From assembly GCA_913057435.1 (NCBI GenBank), contig CAJXNY010000007.1, positions 62,001-126,000 on the forward strand: DNA of 64,000 bases, read 5' to 3'. Of this stretch, positions 19,309 through 28,072 are shown in pieces. The notes under the pieces are model-generated. The model saw only the letters and a list, made by a program, of their open reading frames with translations, was not told the origin of the DNA and searched no databases. Origin of the DNA: an uncultured Oceanospirillaceae bacterium (lineage in GTDB: Bacteria; Pseudomonadota; Gammaproteobacteria; Pseudomonadales; Balneatricaceae). A program made the position numbers and the translations under genes. The number at the start of each line of letters is the position of its first letter. Position 1 is the stretch's first letter.

Positions 19309-19335
19309 GTTTTTTTGTGCAGCGCACAAAAAAAC
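19309..19335. promoter_or_regulatory. Perfect 12-bp inverted repeat upstream of phasin promoter
   Basis: GTTTTTTTGTGC (19309-19320) and GCACAAAAAAAC (19324-19335) are exact inverted copies separated by AGC. The core GTGC-AGC-GCAC recurs as GTGC-AGT-GCAA at 19378-19388, just past the -10 element. The two cores flank the promoter, which is the layout of a repressor operator pair. PhaR, which represses phasin genes, is the natural candidate. Confidence 0.55.
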
Positions 19336-19337
19336 CA

Positions 19338-19365
19338 TTGACCTGATCAAAAAACGAGCTAGAAT
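19338..19365 (+). promoter_or_regulatory. Predicted sigma-70 promoter of the phasin gene
   Basis: -35 TTGACC (19338-19343) and -10 TAGAAT (19360-19365) separated by 16 bases. Predicted transcription start near 19372, just before the second GTGC-AGT-GCAA element. Confidence 0.6.
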
Positions 19366-19412
19366 GAAATCCAAATTGTGCAGTGCAACACAACTTATTC
19401 GAGGAACTGAAT

Positions 19413-19718
19413 ATGACTCCGAACGTAGACTTCCAGAAGCCATTTGAAGCTGTCCAGAAACTGATGAATCTGCAGGCAGAAGCTGTCAGCAAAACATTTG
19501 AACAGCAGCAGAAGTCCGGTAAGGAACTGACTGATTTCTTCAAAGGCGAAGCTGAAAAAGCTAAAATCCTGAAAACACCTGAAGACGTTGTTAAATTTAA
19601 CATCGCTTCCAACACTGCGCTGTTCGAATTGCTGAAAGCACAGGGCGAAGCCTTCACTGGTATCGCTACCAGCACCCGCGAAGCAGCGATGTCTGAGCTG
19701 CAGTCGATGGCAAAGTAA
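19413..19718 (+). CDS. Phasin family protein
   Basis: 101 residues, amphipathic and mostly helical, with the phasin pattern FQKPFEAVQKLMNLQAEAV and LLKAQGEAFTGIA. Phasins coat polyhydroxyalkanoate granules and control granule number and size. ATG at 19413 is chosen because GAGGAA lies eight bases upstream; a GTG 30 bases earlier has no site and would overlap the operator. It is monocistronic, with its own promoter, operators on both sides of it and a strong terminator. It points to PHA storage together with the PhaJ-like gene at 3389. Confidence 0.85.
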   Translation: MTPNVDFQKPFEAVQKLMNLQAEAVSKTFEQQQKSGKELTDFFKGEAEKAKILKTPEDVVKFNIASNTALFELLKAQGEAFTGIATSTREAAMSELQSMAK

Positions 19719-19730
19719 TAACTGATGTTT

Positions 19731-19769
19731 AAAAATGCCGACCGCCTCCGAGCTGTCGGCATTTTTTTT
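19731..19769 (+). terminator. Rho-independent terminator of phasin gene
   Basis: Stem AATGCCGAC (19734-19742) with GTCGGCATT (19755-19763), 12-base loop and a T8 tract. Confidence 0.88.
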
Positions 19770-20198
19770 GCCTGTAATTCCTCATTCGCTCTACTTCACC
19801 CGGTTAGCCCCAACGCAGCTGCCTGATCACCGCAAAATGGTTGAATCTATTCAAAAGCATTCACGCAACTACTTCGTTCACTAAATAGCTACCTCGCCCG
19901 TTACTTATTTACTCGAAGAGCACATCTCTCTGACCTATCAACAACACCAGGGTAAACCCGTACAAAAGAAGATAACTCAAAGACAAACAAGACAAATTTT
20001 GTTCAAACAGGTAGCATTAACTCACAATAATTACTTTGGGCTGTAACTTTTAAGTTGCAGTCTGGGAACCTCTGAATAAGTTGTTCGCCTCTACCTCAGC
20101 GATGTAAGAACATCAGCACTGGTAGAGATTACGCCAATCAGGGCGCTGAATACTTACTCAGGGGCTCCATCAATGGACTGATAACCAAGGAGCACCTA
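19770..20198. other. Intergenic region upstream of the betaine transporter genes
   Basis: About 430 AT-rich bases with no convincing open frame. It must hold the promoter of the transporter operon; I cannot assign boxes with confidence. A good ribosome site AAGGAG occurs just before the ATG at 20199. Confidence 0.5.
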
Positions 20199-21176
20199 AT
20201 GCTGAAAAAATTGACCGCTATGGCAACTATTCTCGCTGCCACCCAGAGTTTTGCTGACTGTGAAGTCGACCGTGAGATTCGCTTTGCCGGGATGAACTGG
20301 CTTTCCAACATGGTAATGGTGGATATCGAACGCACCATTCTGGAAAAAGGCTACGGCTGCAAAACCGCAATAGAAACCGGTGGCACCCTGCCCATGCTGA
20401 CCGCCCTGGTACGCGGTGATATCGATGTTATGTCTGAAGGCTGGATCAACAGCATTGAAGAGCCTTTCAACAAAGGCGTTAGCGAAGGCAAAATCAAATC
20501 ACTGGGCGATGTCTACAGTGGTGGCGTTGAAACCTGGTGGATTCCAAAGTACGTTGCCGACAAAAATCCGGGACTGAAGTCTGTCGCCGACCTGCCAAAA
20601 TACAAAGAACTGTTTCTTGACCCGGAAGAACCAGGCAAAGGCCGTTTCTATAGCTGCCCTGCTGGCTGGGCCTGTGAGGTGATCAACAGCAACCTGTTCA
20701 AAGCCTTCAACCTGGCTGATGACTACGTGCTTTACTCTCCTGGCACTGGAGCTGCACTGGATGCAGCTCTCAGCTCGGCAATGAAGCGTAAACGTAACGT
20801 TGTCTTCTACTACTGGACCCCAACCCCTCTGGCAGGAAAGTTTGACCTTGTTCCACTGGAAATGCCGGCCTACAACCCTGAAGGACACCTGTGTAACGCA
20901 CGCTCTGATTGCGAAACACCTTACGCAGGCTCATACCCTAAAGCACGCGTAGAAACGGCCATCAGCACTCCGTTCGCTGATGAAGCTCCGCAGCTGACGC
21001 AGTTCCTGGATAAAGTATCCATCCCTACCCTGACCGTTTCTCAGCTGCTGGCATGGGCCGACGAAAACAGCGCCGAGTCCAGCGAGGTGGCTGAACACTT
21101 TATCAAGACTCAGCCGCAGATCTGGCAGCAATGGGTACCGGCAGATGTGGCAAAAAAACTGAACGCATCTATGTAA
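20199..21176 (+). CDS. Glycine betaine/choline-type ABC transporter substrate-binding protein (ProX/OpuAC-like)
   Basis: 325 residues with a signal peptide cleaved after residue 19 (ATQSFA/D). The mature protein has the OpuAC-type fold: IRFAGMNWLSN, the GYGCK and ETGG ligand regions, the aromatic-rich SEGWINS and WWIPKY, and VVFYYWTPTPL, where tryptophans and tyrosines form the cage for quaternary ammonium or sulfonium compounds. It would capture betaine, choline, proline betaine or DMSP in the periplasm. First gene of an X-W-V operon, the reverse of the enterobacterial proVWX order. Ligand specificity cannot be fixed from sequence. Confidence 0.9.
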   Translation: MLKKLTAMATILAATQSFADCEVDREIRFAGMNWLSNMVMVDIERTILEKGYGCKTAIETGGTLPMLTALVRGDIDVMSEGWINSIEEPFNKGVSEGKIKSLGDVYSGGVETWWIPKYVADKNPGLKSVADLPKYKELFLDPEEPGKGRFYSCPAGWACEVINSNLFKAFNLADDYVLYSPGTGAALDAALSSAMKRKRNVVFYYWTPTPLAGKFDLVPLEMPAYNPEGHLCNARSDCETPYAGSYPKARVETAISTPFADEAPQLTQFLDKVSIPTLTVSQLLAWADENSAESSEVAEHFIKTQPQIWQQWVPADVAKKLNASM

Positions 21177-21242
21177 AGTCGTACAACCCCGCTTGTCTGG
21201 CCTGCAAATTCAGCAGCCAGCCGGGCGGGCAATGGAGTGTTT

Positions 21243-22106
21243 ATGTTTCCTGAGCTTTTTTCCACCCGCGAGCTACGCAAAACAATCGACGGCAGTGTTG
21301 ACTGGCTGGTCACCGAGTATGCCGACAGTTTCGAAGCCCTCACCCAGCCCTTTCTCACCCTGCTGATCTGGCTGGAACAGCTGTTGCGTGGCGCCCCCTG
21401 GTGGAGCGTTATTCTGGTTATTGCAGGCCTTTCTTTCGCCGCCAGCCGCAACTGGCTGATGTCAGCAGGTATGGCCACACTGTTATTCTTTATCGGCGCC
21501 CTCGGCCTGTGGGACCAGGGTATGCAGACACTCGCCCTGATGCTGGTTGCCACCGGCCTGTCTGTCACTATCGGCATACCTATCGGTATCCTGATGGCCA
21601 GCTACGACCGTTTTCGCAAGGTTATGCTCCCTCTGCTGGACGTCATGCAGACGATGCCCAGCTTTGTATATCTGATCCCGGTAGTGATGCTATTCGGACT
21701 GGGTAAAGTCCCAGCGATTTTCGCGACCATTATCTATGCCGTACCACCACTGATCCGCCTGACCGACCTTGGCATCCGCCTCGTCGACCCGGACGTACTG
21801 GAAGCATCCCGAGCCTTTGGCGCTAACCGCCGTCAGCAAATGCTGGGCGTGCAGTTACCGCTCGCGTTACCCAATATCATGGCCGGTATCAACCAGACCA
21901 CCATGATGGCACTGGCCATGGTCGTTGTTGCCTCCATGATCGGGGCACGCGGGCTGGGCCAGGAAGTACTGATCGGAATCAACCGACTGGAAGTGGGCCG
22001 TGGCCTGCTGGCAGGCCTGGCTATTGTTGCCCTGGCCATCCTGTTTGACCGTGTTACCCAGTCACTGGGCCAGCGCCTTAGCGCCGGACAGAAGGATGCA
22101 TCATGA
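21243..22106 (+). CDS. Betaine-type ABC transporter permease (ProW-like)
   Basis: 287 residues with about six to seven hydrophobic segments. The permease motif for ATPase contact is DPDVLEASRAFGANRRQQMLGVQLPLALPNIMAG (the EAA loop, about residues 182-215). A hydrophilic stretch of about 40 residues precedes the first segment. The ATG at 21243 is preferred over a GTG six bases upstream since GGAG then lies at normal distance. Its last four bases overlap the start of the ATPase gene (ATGA). Confidence 0.92.
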   Translation: MFPELFSTRELRKTIDGSVDWLVTEYADSFEALTQPFLTLLIWLEQLLRGAPWWSVILVIAGLSFAASRNWLMSAGMATLLFFIGALGLWDQGMQTLALMLVATGLSVTIGIPIGILMASYDRFRKVMLPLLDVMQTMPSFVYLIPVVMLFGLGKVPAIFATIIYAVPPLIRLTDLGIRLVDPDVLEASRAFGANRRQQMLGVQLPLALPNIMAGINQTTMMALAMVVVASMIGARGLGQEVLIGINRLEVGRGLLAGLAIVALAILFDRVTQSLGQRLSAGQKDAS

Positions 22107-23269
22107 ATATTCAGATCAGAAACATCTACAAAATCTTCGGTAAAAAGCCCGAAGCTCAGCTAGCCAAAGTCAAAGATGGCATGGGCAAGGATGATCTGCT
22201 GGATGCTACCGGTCACACACTCGGGCTGGACAATATCAGCCTGGATATCGACGCTGGACAAATCTTTGTCATCATGGGCTTGTCCGGCTCCGGAAAATCG
22301 ACGCTGATCCGCCATTTTAACCGCCTGATCGAACCGACCGACGGCCATATTATGGTAGACGGTAACGATGTTATGGCGATGAATGATCAAGAGCTAGAGG
22401 ATTTTCGTCGCCATAAAATCAGTATGGTATTCCAGCGGTTTGGCCTGTTTCCACACAAAACCGTGCTGGAAAACACCGCCTATGGCCTGCAAGTTCAGGG
22501 GCTAGGGCAAGCCGAGCGAGACAAAAAAGCGAATTACTGGCTGGAACAGGTTGGCCTCAAGGGCTTTGAGAGTCAACATCCACACCAGCTTTCTGGCGGT
22601 ATGCAGCAGCGGGTTGGCCTGGCTCGCGCACTGACCACTGATCCGGAAATCCTGCTAATGGATGAAGCGTTCAGCGCCCTGGACCCACTGATTCGCCGTG
22701 AAATGCAGGATCAGCTACTGGATCTGCAGAAAAGCCTGAATAAAACCATCGTTTTTATCACCCACGATCTGGACGAAGCCCTGCGACTGGGCGATAAAAT
22801 TGCGATTTTGCGCGATGGTAAACTGGTACAGACTGGCAGCCCGGAAGAAATACTACTCTCTCCTGCCGATGACTATGTACAGGCGTTTATTCAGGACGTA
22901 AACCGGGCCCGGGTACTAACAGCGGGCCATGTGCTGCAACCTGCCAAGCTAACCGTGACCCTGAAGTCACAACCGGCTCAGGTGCTCGAACTGATTCGTA
23001 GCAACGGTACTGATTACGCCTGCGTTCTGGATGGCCGCCATCTAAAAGGACTGATTACCCAGCTGGATGCTCAACGCGCCTGTCAGGAACAGGCCGATAG
23101 CCTTCATAACTACCTCTCAGCAGTGCACACCGTCCACTGTGACACTGAGCTGGAACAGGTACTGCCTGAGCTGCTAACCCGGCATGGAGCCCCCATTGCC
23201 GTCACCGATAATGACGGCCAGTTTGAAGGCTGGGTCAGCCGCGAGAAACTGATCGCACTGGTCGCCTGA
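22103..23269 (+). CDS. Betaine-type ABC transporter ATP-binding protein (ProV-like)
   Basis: 388 residues. Walker A GLSGSGKST (59-67, K65), Q-loop MVFQRFGLFPH, signature LSGGMQQRVGLARAL, Walker B LLMDEAFSALDP and H-loop THDLDEALRLGD are all intact. After the ATPase domain come about 120 residues resembling a degenerate CBS pair, the region that senses ionic strength in OpuA-type transporters. The gene overlaps the permease by four bases. A GC-rich hairpin without a T-tract follows the stop (near 23280-23300). Confidence 0.93.
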   Translation: MNIQIRNIYKIFGKKPEAQLAKVKDGMGKDDLLDATGHTLGLDNISLDIDAGQIFVIMGLSGSGKSTLIRHFNRLIEPTDGHIMVDGNDVMAMNDQELEDFRRHKISMVFQRFGLFPHKTVLENTAYGLQVQGLGQAERDKKANYWLEQVGLKGFESQHPHQLSGGMQQRVGLARALTTDPEILLMDEAFSALDPLIRREMQDQLLDLQKSLNKTIVFITHDLDEALRLGDKIAILRDGKLVQTGSPEEILLSPADDYVQAFIQDVNRARVLTAGHVLQPAKLTVTLKSQPAQVLELIRSNGTDYACVLDGRHLKGLITQLDAQRACQEQADSLHNYLSAVHTVHCDTELEQVLPELLTRHGAPIAVTDNDGQFEGWVSREKLIALVA

Positions 23270-23822
23270 CTCCCCTGCCACCGGGTCTTCCAGGCCCGGC
23301 TTCCCTGCCCTTCTTTTGTCTACCTTGCCGACTGTCGGAACGAAACTTGCTGCTTCATTCTCAACCACGCTGATTTCAGGCTCACTGCCTGAAACGCCGC
23401 AGGAAACGGCAACAACACGCTGCCGTTATTGACCCAGACTCCAGCTCCCCCCTGCCAAACAAAGAACTGGACTCGGTGCTGCAGACCATGAAGGGAATCG
23501 AAATAAAGGTCGAGAAAATCAGGGCTCAGTGAAAAGCTGAAGAAGAGTGTAATCGCAACGCGATCATGGACGAGAAGAAACTGGAGCAATTTGAAACACA
23601 GTAAGCAGAAGTCACCGCAGCCTGGAAAAACAGCAAAACCATTGATCTAATCAATGACACTCAACTTCTGTTTAACACCAAACGAAACAGCTACATATGA
23701 AACACAGGGGTGAACACCCGCAAAGCGCAGCATTAGACAGGCTAAATATGCCGTGAGCACGCTACAGAAAATACATCAGGCATAGCAGGAATACGCTCAG
23801 TTAAAGCTGCAGCCTAATAGAC
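23270..23822. other. Gene-free region with possible decayed coding sequence
   Basis: 550 bases without an intact gene. On the plus strand one frame from about 23453 to 23700 reads like coding sequence of a charged helical protein (for example KGIEIKVEKIRAQ-stop-KAEEEC and EKKLEQFETQ-stop-AEVTAAWKNS), interrupted by in-frame TGA and TAA codons. This may be a dead gene of coiled-coil type. No family could be recognised, so the pseudogene reading is only a suggestion. Confidence 0.3.
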
Positions 23823-24137
23823 TCAGCAAGCCTTGAGCGTCAGCAGATCCAGCCCTTCGATAACATCATGGCGACCACCTTGCACCAGCAAGTACTGCGC
23901 GGGATTATCAGAGGGATTAATCAGACGATGAACACGCTGTGCCAGCACTGTATAGCGCTGACCCGGCTGCAAGCGGACCCGATGAGCCGGTGACTGCAGC
24001 TCAACCTCAACCGCCCCCATCAGACAGAACAGATGCTCAACAGACTCAGTATGATGATGCCAGGGAGCCTGCTCTCGGCTTTGTAGAACAATGGCACTAA
24101 CCCTTGCGTCCGCTGTTTGTATCAAGTTCTCATGCAT
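23823..24137 (-). CDS. Small cupin-domain protein
   Basis: 104 residues, single cupin barrel: motif 1 WHHHTESVEHLFCLMGAVEVE (metal ligands H, H, E) and motif 2 PGQRYTVLAQRVHRLINPSD (ligand H). It probably binds a metal and a small ligand. ATG at 24137 (MHENLIQ) is chosen over an upstream start because GGGGAG lies seven bases before it. It is downstream of a MarR regulator and the ectoine-type aspartokinase on the same strand. It is too short and different for ectoine synthase EctC (about 130 residues, also a cupin), so no ectoine function is claimed. Confidence 0.78.
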   Translation of the reverse strand: MHENLIQTADARVSAIVLQSREQAPWHHHTESVEHLFCLMGAVEVELQSPAHRVRLQPGQRYTVLAQRVHRLINPSDNPAQYLLVQGGRHDVIEGLDLLTLKAC

Positions 24138-24317
24138 CAGGCGCTCCCCTATCCTGTGGCGACCGGCCAAGAATACCAATGACCGTTATTAATAGCAGGC
24201 AAATTTTAGCAGGGTTCTCCCTCTTAGTCTGGCCAACAAGTCATACAAAAAATAGAACTTTAGCACTAATCAAAATAACCAAGTGACACACCGATAAATA
24301 TCTGGCCCACCAGCGGC

Positions 24318-24815
24318 CTAATAACTGGGAGGGTCTGCAGGCTGCCCCGGGGCTAACAAAGGTGCAGCATCCAGATCATCAGCGTCCATCAGTTCAGCAA
24401 CACGCTTCAACGACGACAACAGCATCATCTGCTCCCAGTCACGCAGCCCACCAAAACGCTCAACAAACTTATCCTGCAACAACGGTGGGGCTGAGGCGAT
24501 GATGACCTGCGCCGACTCCGTCGCAAACACCAGCACCTTGCGCCGATCAGTATCTGCGCGCTCACGACGCACCAGCCCACGTTGCTCCAACCGCTTGAGA
24601 ATATCGGTAATAGTCGCCTGGCTCAGACTCAGGGTGCGCGCCAGCTCCCCAGCCGACAAGCCCTGATTAGAGATAATCGCCTTCAGCAATAACGCTTGTG
24701 GCCCGGTTAAACCATACTCGCTGGCCAGCCGTCTGGAGTGCAGATCAACCGCACGAATAAGACGACGCAAAGACACCAGCACCTCATCACACAGCTCATC
24801 AGAAGATCTTTCCAT
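24318..24815 (-). CDS. MarR-family transcriptional regulator
   Basis: 165 residues from the chosen ATG at 24815 (MERSSDEL). The winged helix is clear: GLTGPQALLLKAI, LSAGELARTLSLSQATITDILKRLEQRGLV and the wing RRERADTDRRKVLVFAT. An upstream ATG at 24878 would place the start almost inside the terminator of the aspartokinase gene, so it is disfavoured. MarR proteins of the EctR type regulate ectoine operons in some methylotrophs and halophiles; position next to an ectoine-type aspartokinase makes that a reasonable, unproven guess. Confidence 0.88.
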   Translation of the reverse strand: MERSSDELCDEVLVSLRRLIRAVDLHSRRLASEYGLTGPQALLLKAIISNQGLSAGELARTLSLSQATITDILKRLEQRGLVRRERADTDRRKVLVFATESAQVIIASAPPLLQDKFVERFGGLRDWEQMMLLSSLKRVAELMDADDLDAAPLLAPGQPADPPSY

Positions 24816-24888
24816 CAACGAAGATTCTCGCTCAGGTACAACACAGAATGCCAACAGCCCCGCAGGGCCAATAAACACATAACGTCAA

Positions 24889-24919
24889 TAAAAAAGGGTG
24901 GATGATTACTCATCCACCC
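24889..24919 (-). terminator. Rho-independent terminator of the aspartokinase gene
   Basis: A perfect 10-bp stem (GGGTGGATGA at 24896-24905 with TCATCCACCC at 24910-24919), loop of four, followed on the minus strand by a T6 tract. It separates the aspartokinase gene from the MarR gene, so the two have separate promoters. Confidence 0.88.
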
Positions 24920-24956
24920 CTGACTTTACCGAGCCAGCCACAATAATAGCAACTGA

Positions 24957-26384
24957 TCAGGCGGCAACTATACCATTACCATTGCTCTGCTCAATCAAAG
25001 CCTGGTGCAGGGCAATGATTGACTGTTCATAATCTTCTTCACTGACCACACATTGCATCTCAACCTGACGGATAGACTGATGCAGCGCCTGGACATTAAT
25101 ACCCGCCTCAGCCAGTGCCACAGCGGTGCGCGCCAAAATCCCCTGTACCTTCATATGAGAGCCGATGGCTGACACAATGGCCAGATTGTGCAATTGCACC
25201 GTACCTTCCGGGTAACGGTCTTCAATCAGACGGGTTGCGCGGTTGACCATTTTGCGAGAGCCGGAGACATAGTAAGTGATGGAGTTTGCATCAGCATCCT
25301 TGTTCACCACATACAATCGCAGCTCACTCAGCAGGCGGGATATTTCGATATCATAACCGGCGTCGCCCAGCATCTCCTGGTCGAAAATCTCGATCCCGAA
25401 GACATCTTTACGCCCCGCAATGATCTCAACACGCGGCTGTTCGCTATGGTACTCCTGACTGATCAGGGTACCTTCATGTTCTGGCTCAAAGGCATTCTTG
25501 ATGCGCAACATGACACCGTTACGGCGCAGACCTTTAGCCGCCTTAGGATGGATCGCCTCCATCCCCAGGTTAGATAGCTGGTCCGCTACGTCGTAGTTGG
25601 TGCGACCGATGGTCACCACATTTTCCTGACCCACCAGCATCGGGTCAGCGGAGCTGAGGTGAAACTCTTTGTGAATAATCGCTTCCTGGGCGCCGGTAAC
25701 AGTGGCAATCATGGAGAACGTCATCTCGGAGTAACCACGGTCGAAGGTTTTCATCAGACCTTCATCACAATGCGCATAACCGGTCGCAATCACCATCTCA
25801 CTGGCGATATCTACACCTTCAAACGCCTTGGCAACCACTTCTTCAAACGGCATCGGCAGCTCATTAGTCCAGCCAGTCAGATCGACAAAGCGGGCATTAA
25901 CACCGACTTCACGCAGTGCCAGCACCGAGTTATGGGCACTGTGGGCCTCACCAATGGAAGCCAGCATCTCACGTACTTTCAGTAAGTGCTCATCCAGCTG
26001 GAAATGACCGTAGGAACAGAGGCTGTGCAGGCTTTTCATACACTCACGTACATCATTCAAGCGCTCAATAACAAAGTTATCAGCGGCATTGCGCTCAAAT
26101 TCACCCTGAAACAGCTCAGCATTGATTTCCTGCATACGCACCTGAACCTGGTTCAGGGCATCAATCCAGGCCTCTTCGCTTTCTGCGTTGGCAAAACGTG
26201 CGTACACGCCCGATACGCCGGTTTTCTTATGCTCCAGCAGCATGTTGGTAATACCGCCATACGCGGATACCACGAAGATACGGTTGTATAACTGGTCCGG
26301 TGTGCGCTTACCGACCAGAATGGTGTCCATCAGCTCGCTAAAGCGGCTCATGGAAGTGCCGCCGATCTTCTCTACTGTATGCAT
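24957..26384 (-). CDS. Ectoine-type aspartate kinase (Ask_Ect)
   Basis: 475 residues. It phosphorylates L-aspartate, the first step to aspartate semialdehyde and thus ectoine, lysine or threonine. The N-terminus MHTVEKIGGTSMSRFSELM carries KxGGTS; the long helical section (YNRIFVVSAYGGITNMLLEH) and two C-terminal ACT domains (HNLAIVSAIGSHMKVQGILART, INVQALHQSIRQ) are typical of the specialised Ask_Ect subgroup usually found inside ectABC operons. No ectA, ectB or ectC is within the window. ATG at 26384 is chosen from alignment with that subgroup; an upstream in-frame extension is unlikely. Own terminator downstream. Confidence 0.88.
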   Translation of the reverse strand: MHTVEKIGGTSMSRFSELMDTILVGKRTPDQLYNRIFVVSAYGGITNMLLEHKKTGVSGVYARFANAESEEAWIDALNQVQVRMQEINAELFQGEFERNAADNFVIERLNDVRECMKSLHSLCSYGHFQLDEHLLKVREMLASIGEAHSAHNSVLALREVGVNARFVDLTGWTNELPMPFEEVVAKAFEGVDIASEMVIATGYAHCDEGLMKTFDRGYSEMTFSMIATVTGAQEAIIHKEFHLSSADPMLVGQENVVTIGRTNYDVADQLSNLGMEAIHPKAAKGLRRNGVMLRIKNAFEPEHEGTLISQEYHSEQPRVEIIAGRKDVFGIEIFDQEMLGDAGYDIEISRLLSELRLYVVNKDADANSITYYVSGSRKMVNRATRLIEDRYPEGTVQLHNLAIVSAIGSHMKVQGILARTAVALAEAGINVQALHQSIRQVEMQCVVSEEDYEQSIIALHQALIEQSNGNGIVAA

Positions 26385-26597
26385 ATTATTCTCAGCTTCT
26401 GACTCAACACTCGTAAGGCGCAATAAGTTCTGAAATAGCAGATCTCTGCGCGATATCATTCTAAACAGGCGCAAAATTTTACACTATTCTGCGAAAAAAT
26501 GGGTGCTCTACAGCACATATTGTTGCCAGCGTACAGTAAAAAAGCGGCCATACTTAACCTGCAACCTTTCAAAAACCACAATTTTGGGGATCTGGTT

Positions 26598-27095
26598 ATG
26601 AGTATTTCCGTCACCCTGAACGATTACCTGATGCGCAAAGCAGGCAACTATGAATTAATCCGCCACAGCTTCAGCGAGCATATGGTCGAAGCTGCCTGGT
26701 CCAGCCACCTGCCCGTGCGTGAAGTGGTAAAAGCCGTCGTATTAAAAGACAAAGATAACTACATGCTGGCGGCGATCCCCGCCACCAACAAAGTAATGCT
26801 GTCACGGATTCAGCAAATGCTGGGACGCAAAGTCCAGCTGGCCCATGAAGAAGAGCTGGTACAGCTGTTTGGTGACTGTAGCGAAGGCGCAATTCCACCA
26901 CTGGGCGATGCCTTTGGCATGGAAATGATCTGGGATGATAGCCTGGCCGATGATAATGATATTTACTTTGAAGCCGGTGATCATCGCCACCTGGTCCATC
27001 TGACAGGGGGGCAGTATATGCAGCTGATACGTAACCACCCCCATGGCCATATCAGCTGTGCCGCCGATGATCTGGTCGATATGGTACTGCACTGA
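26598..27095 (+). CDS. YbaK/EbsC-type aminoacyl-tRNA deacylase domain protein
   Basis: 165 residues with the YbaK/ProX editing fold: the invariant lysine sits in VREVVKAVVLKDKDNYMLAAIPATNKV (about residues 35-61), and HLTGGQYMQLI is near the C-terminus. Free-standing members hydrolyse mischarged tRNA such as Cys-tRNA-Pro or Ala-tRNA-Pro. It is slightly diverged from canonical YbaK, so the substrate is open. ATG at 26598 is chosen for the GGGGAT seven bases upstream; the open frame extends 33 codons further back without a site. Divergent from the aspartokinase. Confidence 0.82.
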   Translation: MSISVTLNDYLMRKAGNYELIRHSFSEHMVEAAWSSHLPVREVVKAVVLKDKDNYMLAAIPATNKVMLSRIQQMLGRKVQLAHEEELVQLFGDCSEGAIPPLGDAFGMEMIWDDSLADDNDIYFEAGDHRHLVHLTGGQYMQLIRNHPHGHISCAADDLVDMVLH

Positions 27096-27320
27096 AGACC
27101 CTGCACCGGACAGATTACCGGTATCCGATTGACCTGAATCAGAACGGGTATTCATTTTACCGGTTTTGATGTCTTTCCAGTACTGGCCTCAGGTAGATTG
27201 ACTTCATCTATTCAGATGCCAGCCCGCATTGAGCGACTGCCGTGACCCGCTAAGGCCCGGCAACTCGCTCAGCCTGTAATCCTGATGCGGGCGGCACATA
27301 CTCGTGAGGCTGTAGCTAAG

Positions 27321-27746
27321 ATGACACAGACACTGCTGGTTAATGCCCAGGATATTCCAGTACTGGCACTGGATTTTATGAACCATGATCACGCCGAAGC
27401 CGTCGAGATGGTCAACGCACTGTATGCTGCCCTTGAAACCGCTGAGAGCACCGAAATTGATGCCCAGCTGGACCAGCTGTATATCCACAATGCAGAACAC
27501 TTTGCCCGCGAAGAGCAGCATATGCAGGCGTATGGTTTCCCGCCCTACCCGGTACACAAAAGCGAACATGATCGCGTACTGTCAGAGATGAAAGCACTGA
27601 TCAGTTACTGGAAAAGTGATCGCGATAAAGTAGCACTGGGGAATTACCTGCAACACACCTTTGTTGACTGGTTTAACAGCCACCTGATGTCGATGGACCG
27701 GGTAACGGCGGTATTTGTTGCCAGCCAGATGGCAGCCACAACCTGA
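27321..27746 (+). CDS. Bacteriohemerythrin
   Basis: 141 residues forming a four-helix di-iron protein. Ligand motifs are complete: HDH at 22-24, HNAEHFAREEQHM (HxxxE-type, about 60-72), HKSEHDRV (about 81-88) and a terminal HLMSMD (H-x4-D, about 121-126). It binds oxygen reversibly and may store or sense it. The ATG at 27321 is the family's usual start; a longer start at 27285 adds an unlikely leader. Monocistronic; about 330 bases separate it from the TerB gene. Confidence 0.88.
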   Translation: MTQTLLVNAQDIPVLALDFMNHDHAEAVEMVNALYAALETAESTEIDAQLDQLYIHNAEHFAREEQHMQAYGFPPYPVHKSEHDRVLSEMKALISYWKSDRDKVALGNYLQHTFVDWFNSHLMSMDRVTAVFVASQMAATT

Positions 27747-28072
27747 ACGTACGTCACAACCCGCACCCGCCAGCACCGACGCACGCGCTGGCGGCAGACC
27801 ACTGTATTGGCCACACCGACCGCCCTGCCTGAACCTGCGCCTTACCGAAGTGCTGGTGAACCCTTCGCCTATAAAACACAAGCACGAGATTACCCGTAAA
27901 TGGGCAACGATGTGTGCTTGCGTAGATACCCGAAAAACACTAAATTTAAGAGTGCTTCGCTTGGCAATTAAATCTGGGCTGGAAGTCACAGGTTTAGCTT
28001 CGCCACGCCTGAAAAAGAACAGGCCCAGCCGCTATATTTTTCGATCCACCCGTACAATCCAGGAAGAGACCG
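27747..28072. other. Intergenic region upstream of terB-like gene
   Basis: 326 bases with no supported gene. It presumably contains the promoter of the Ter island; AT-rich tract at about 27925-27975. AGGAAGAG at 28060-28067 is the ribosome site of the next gene. Confidence 0.45.
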
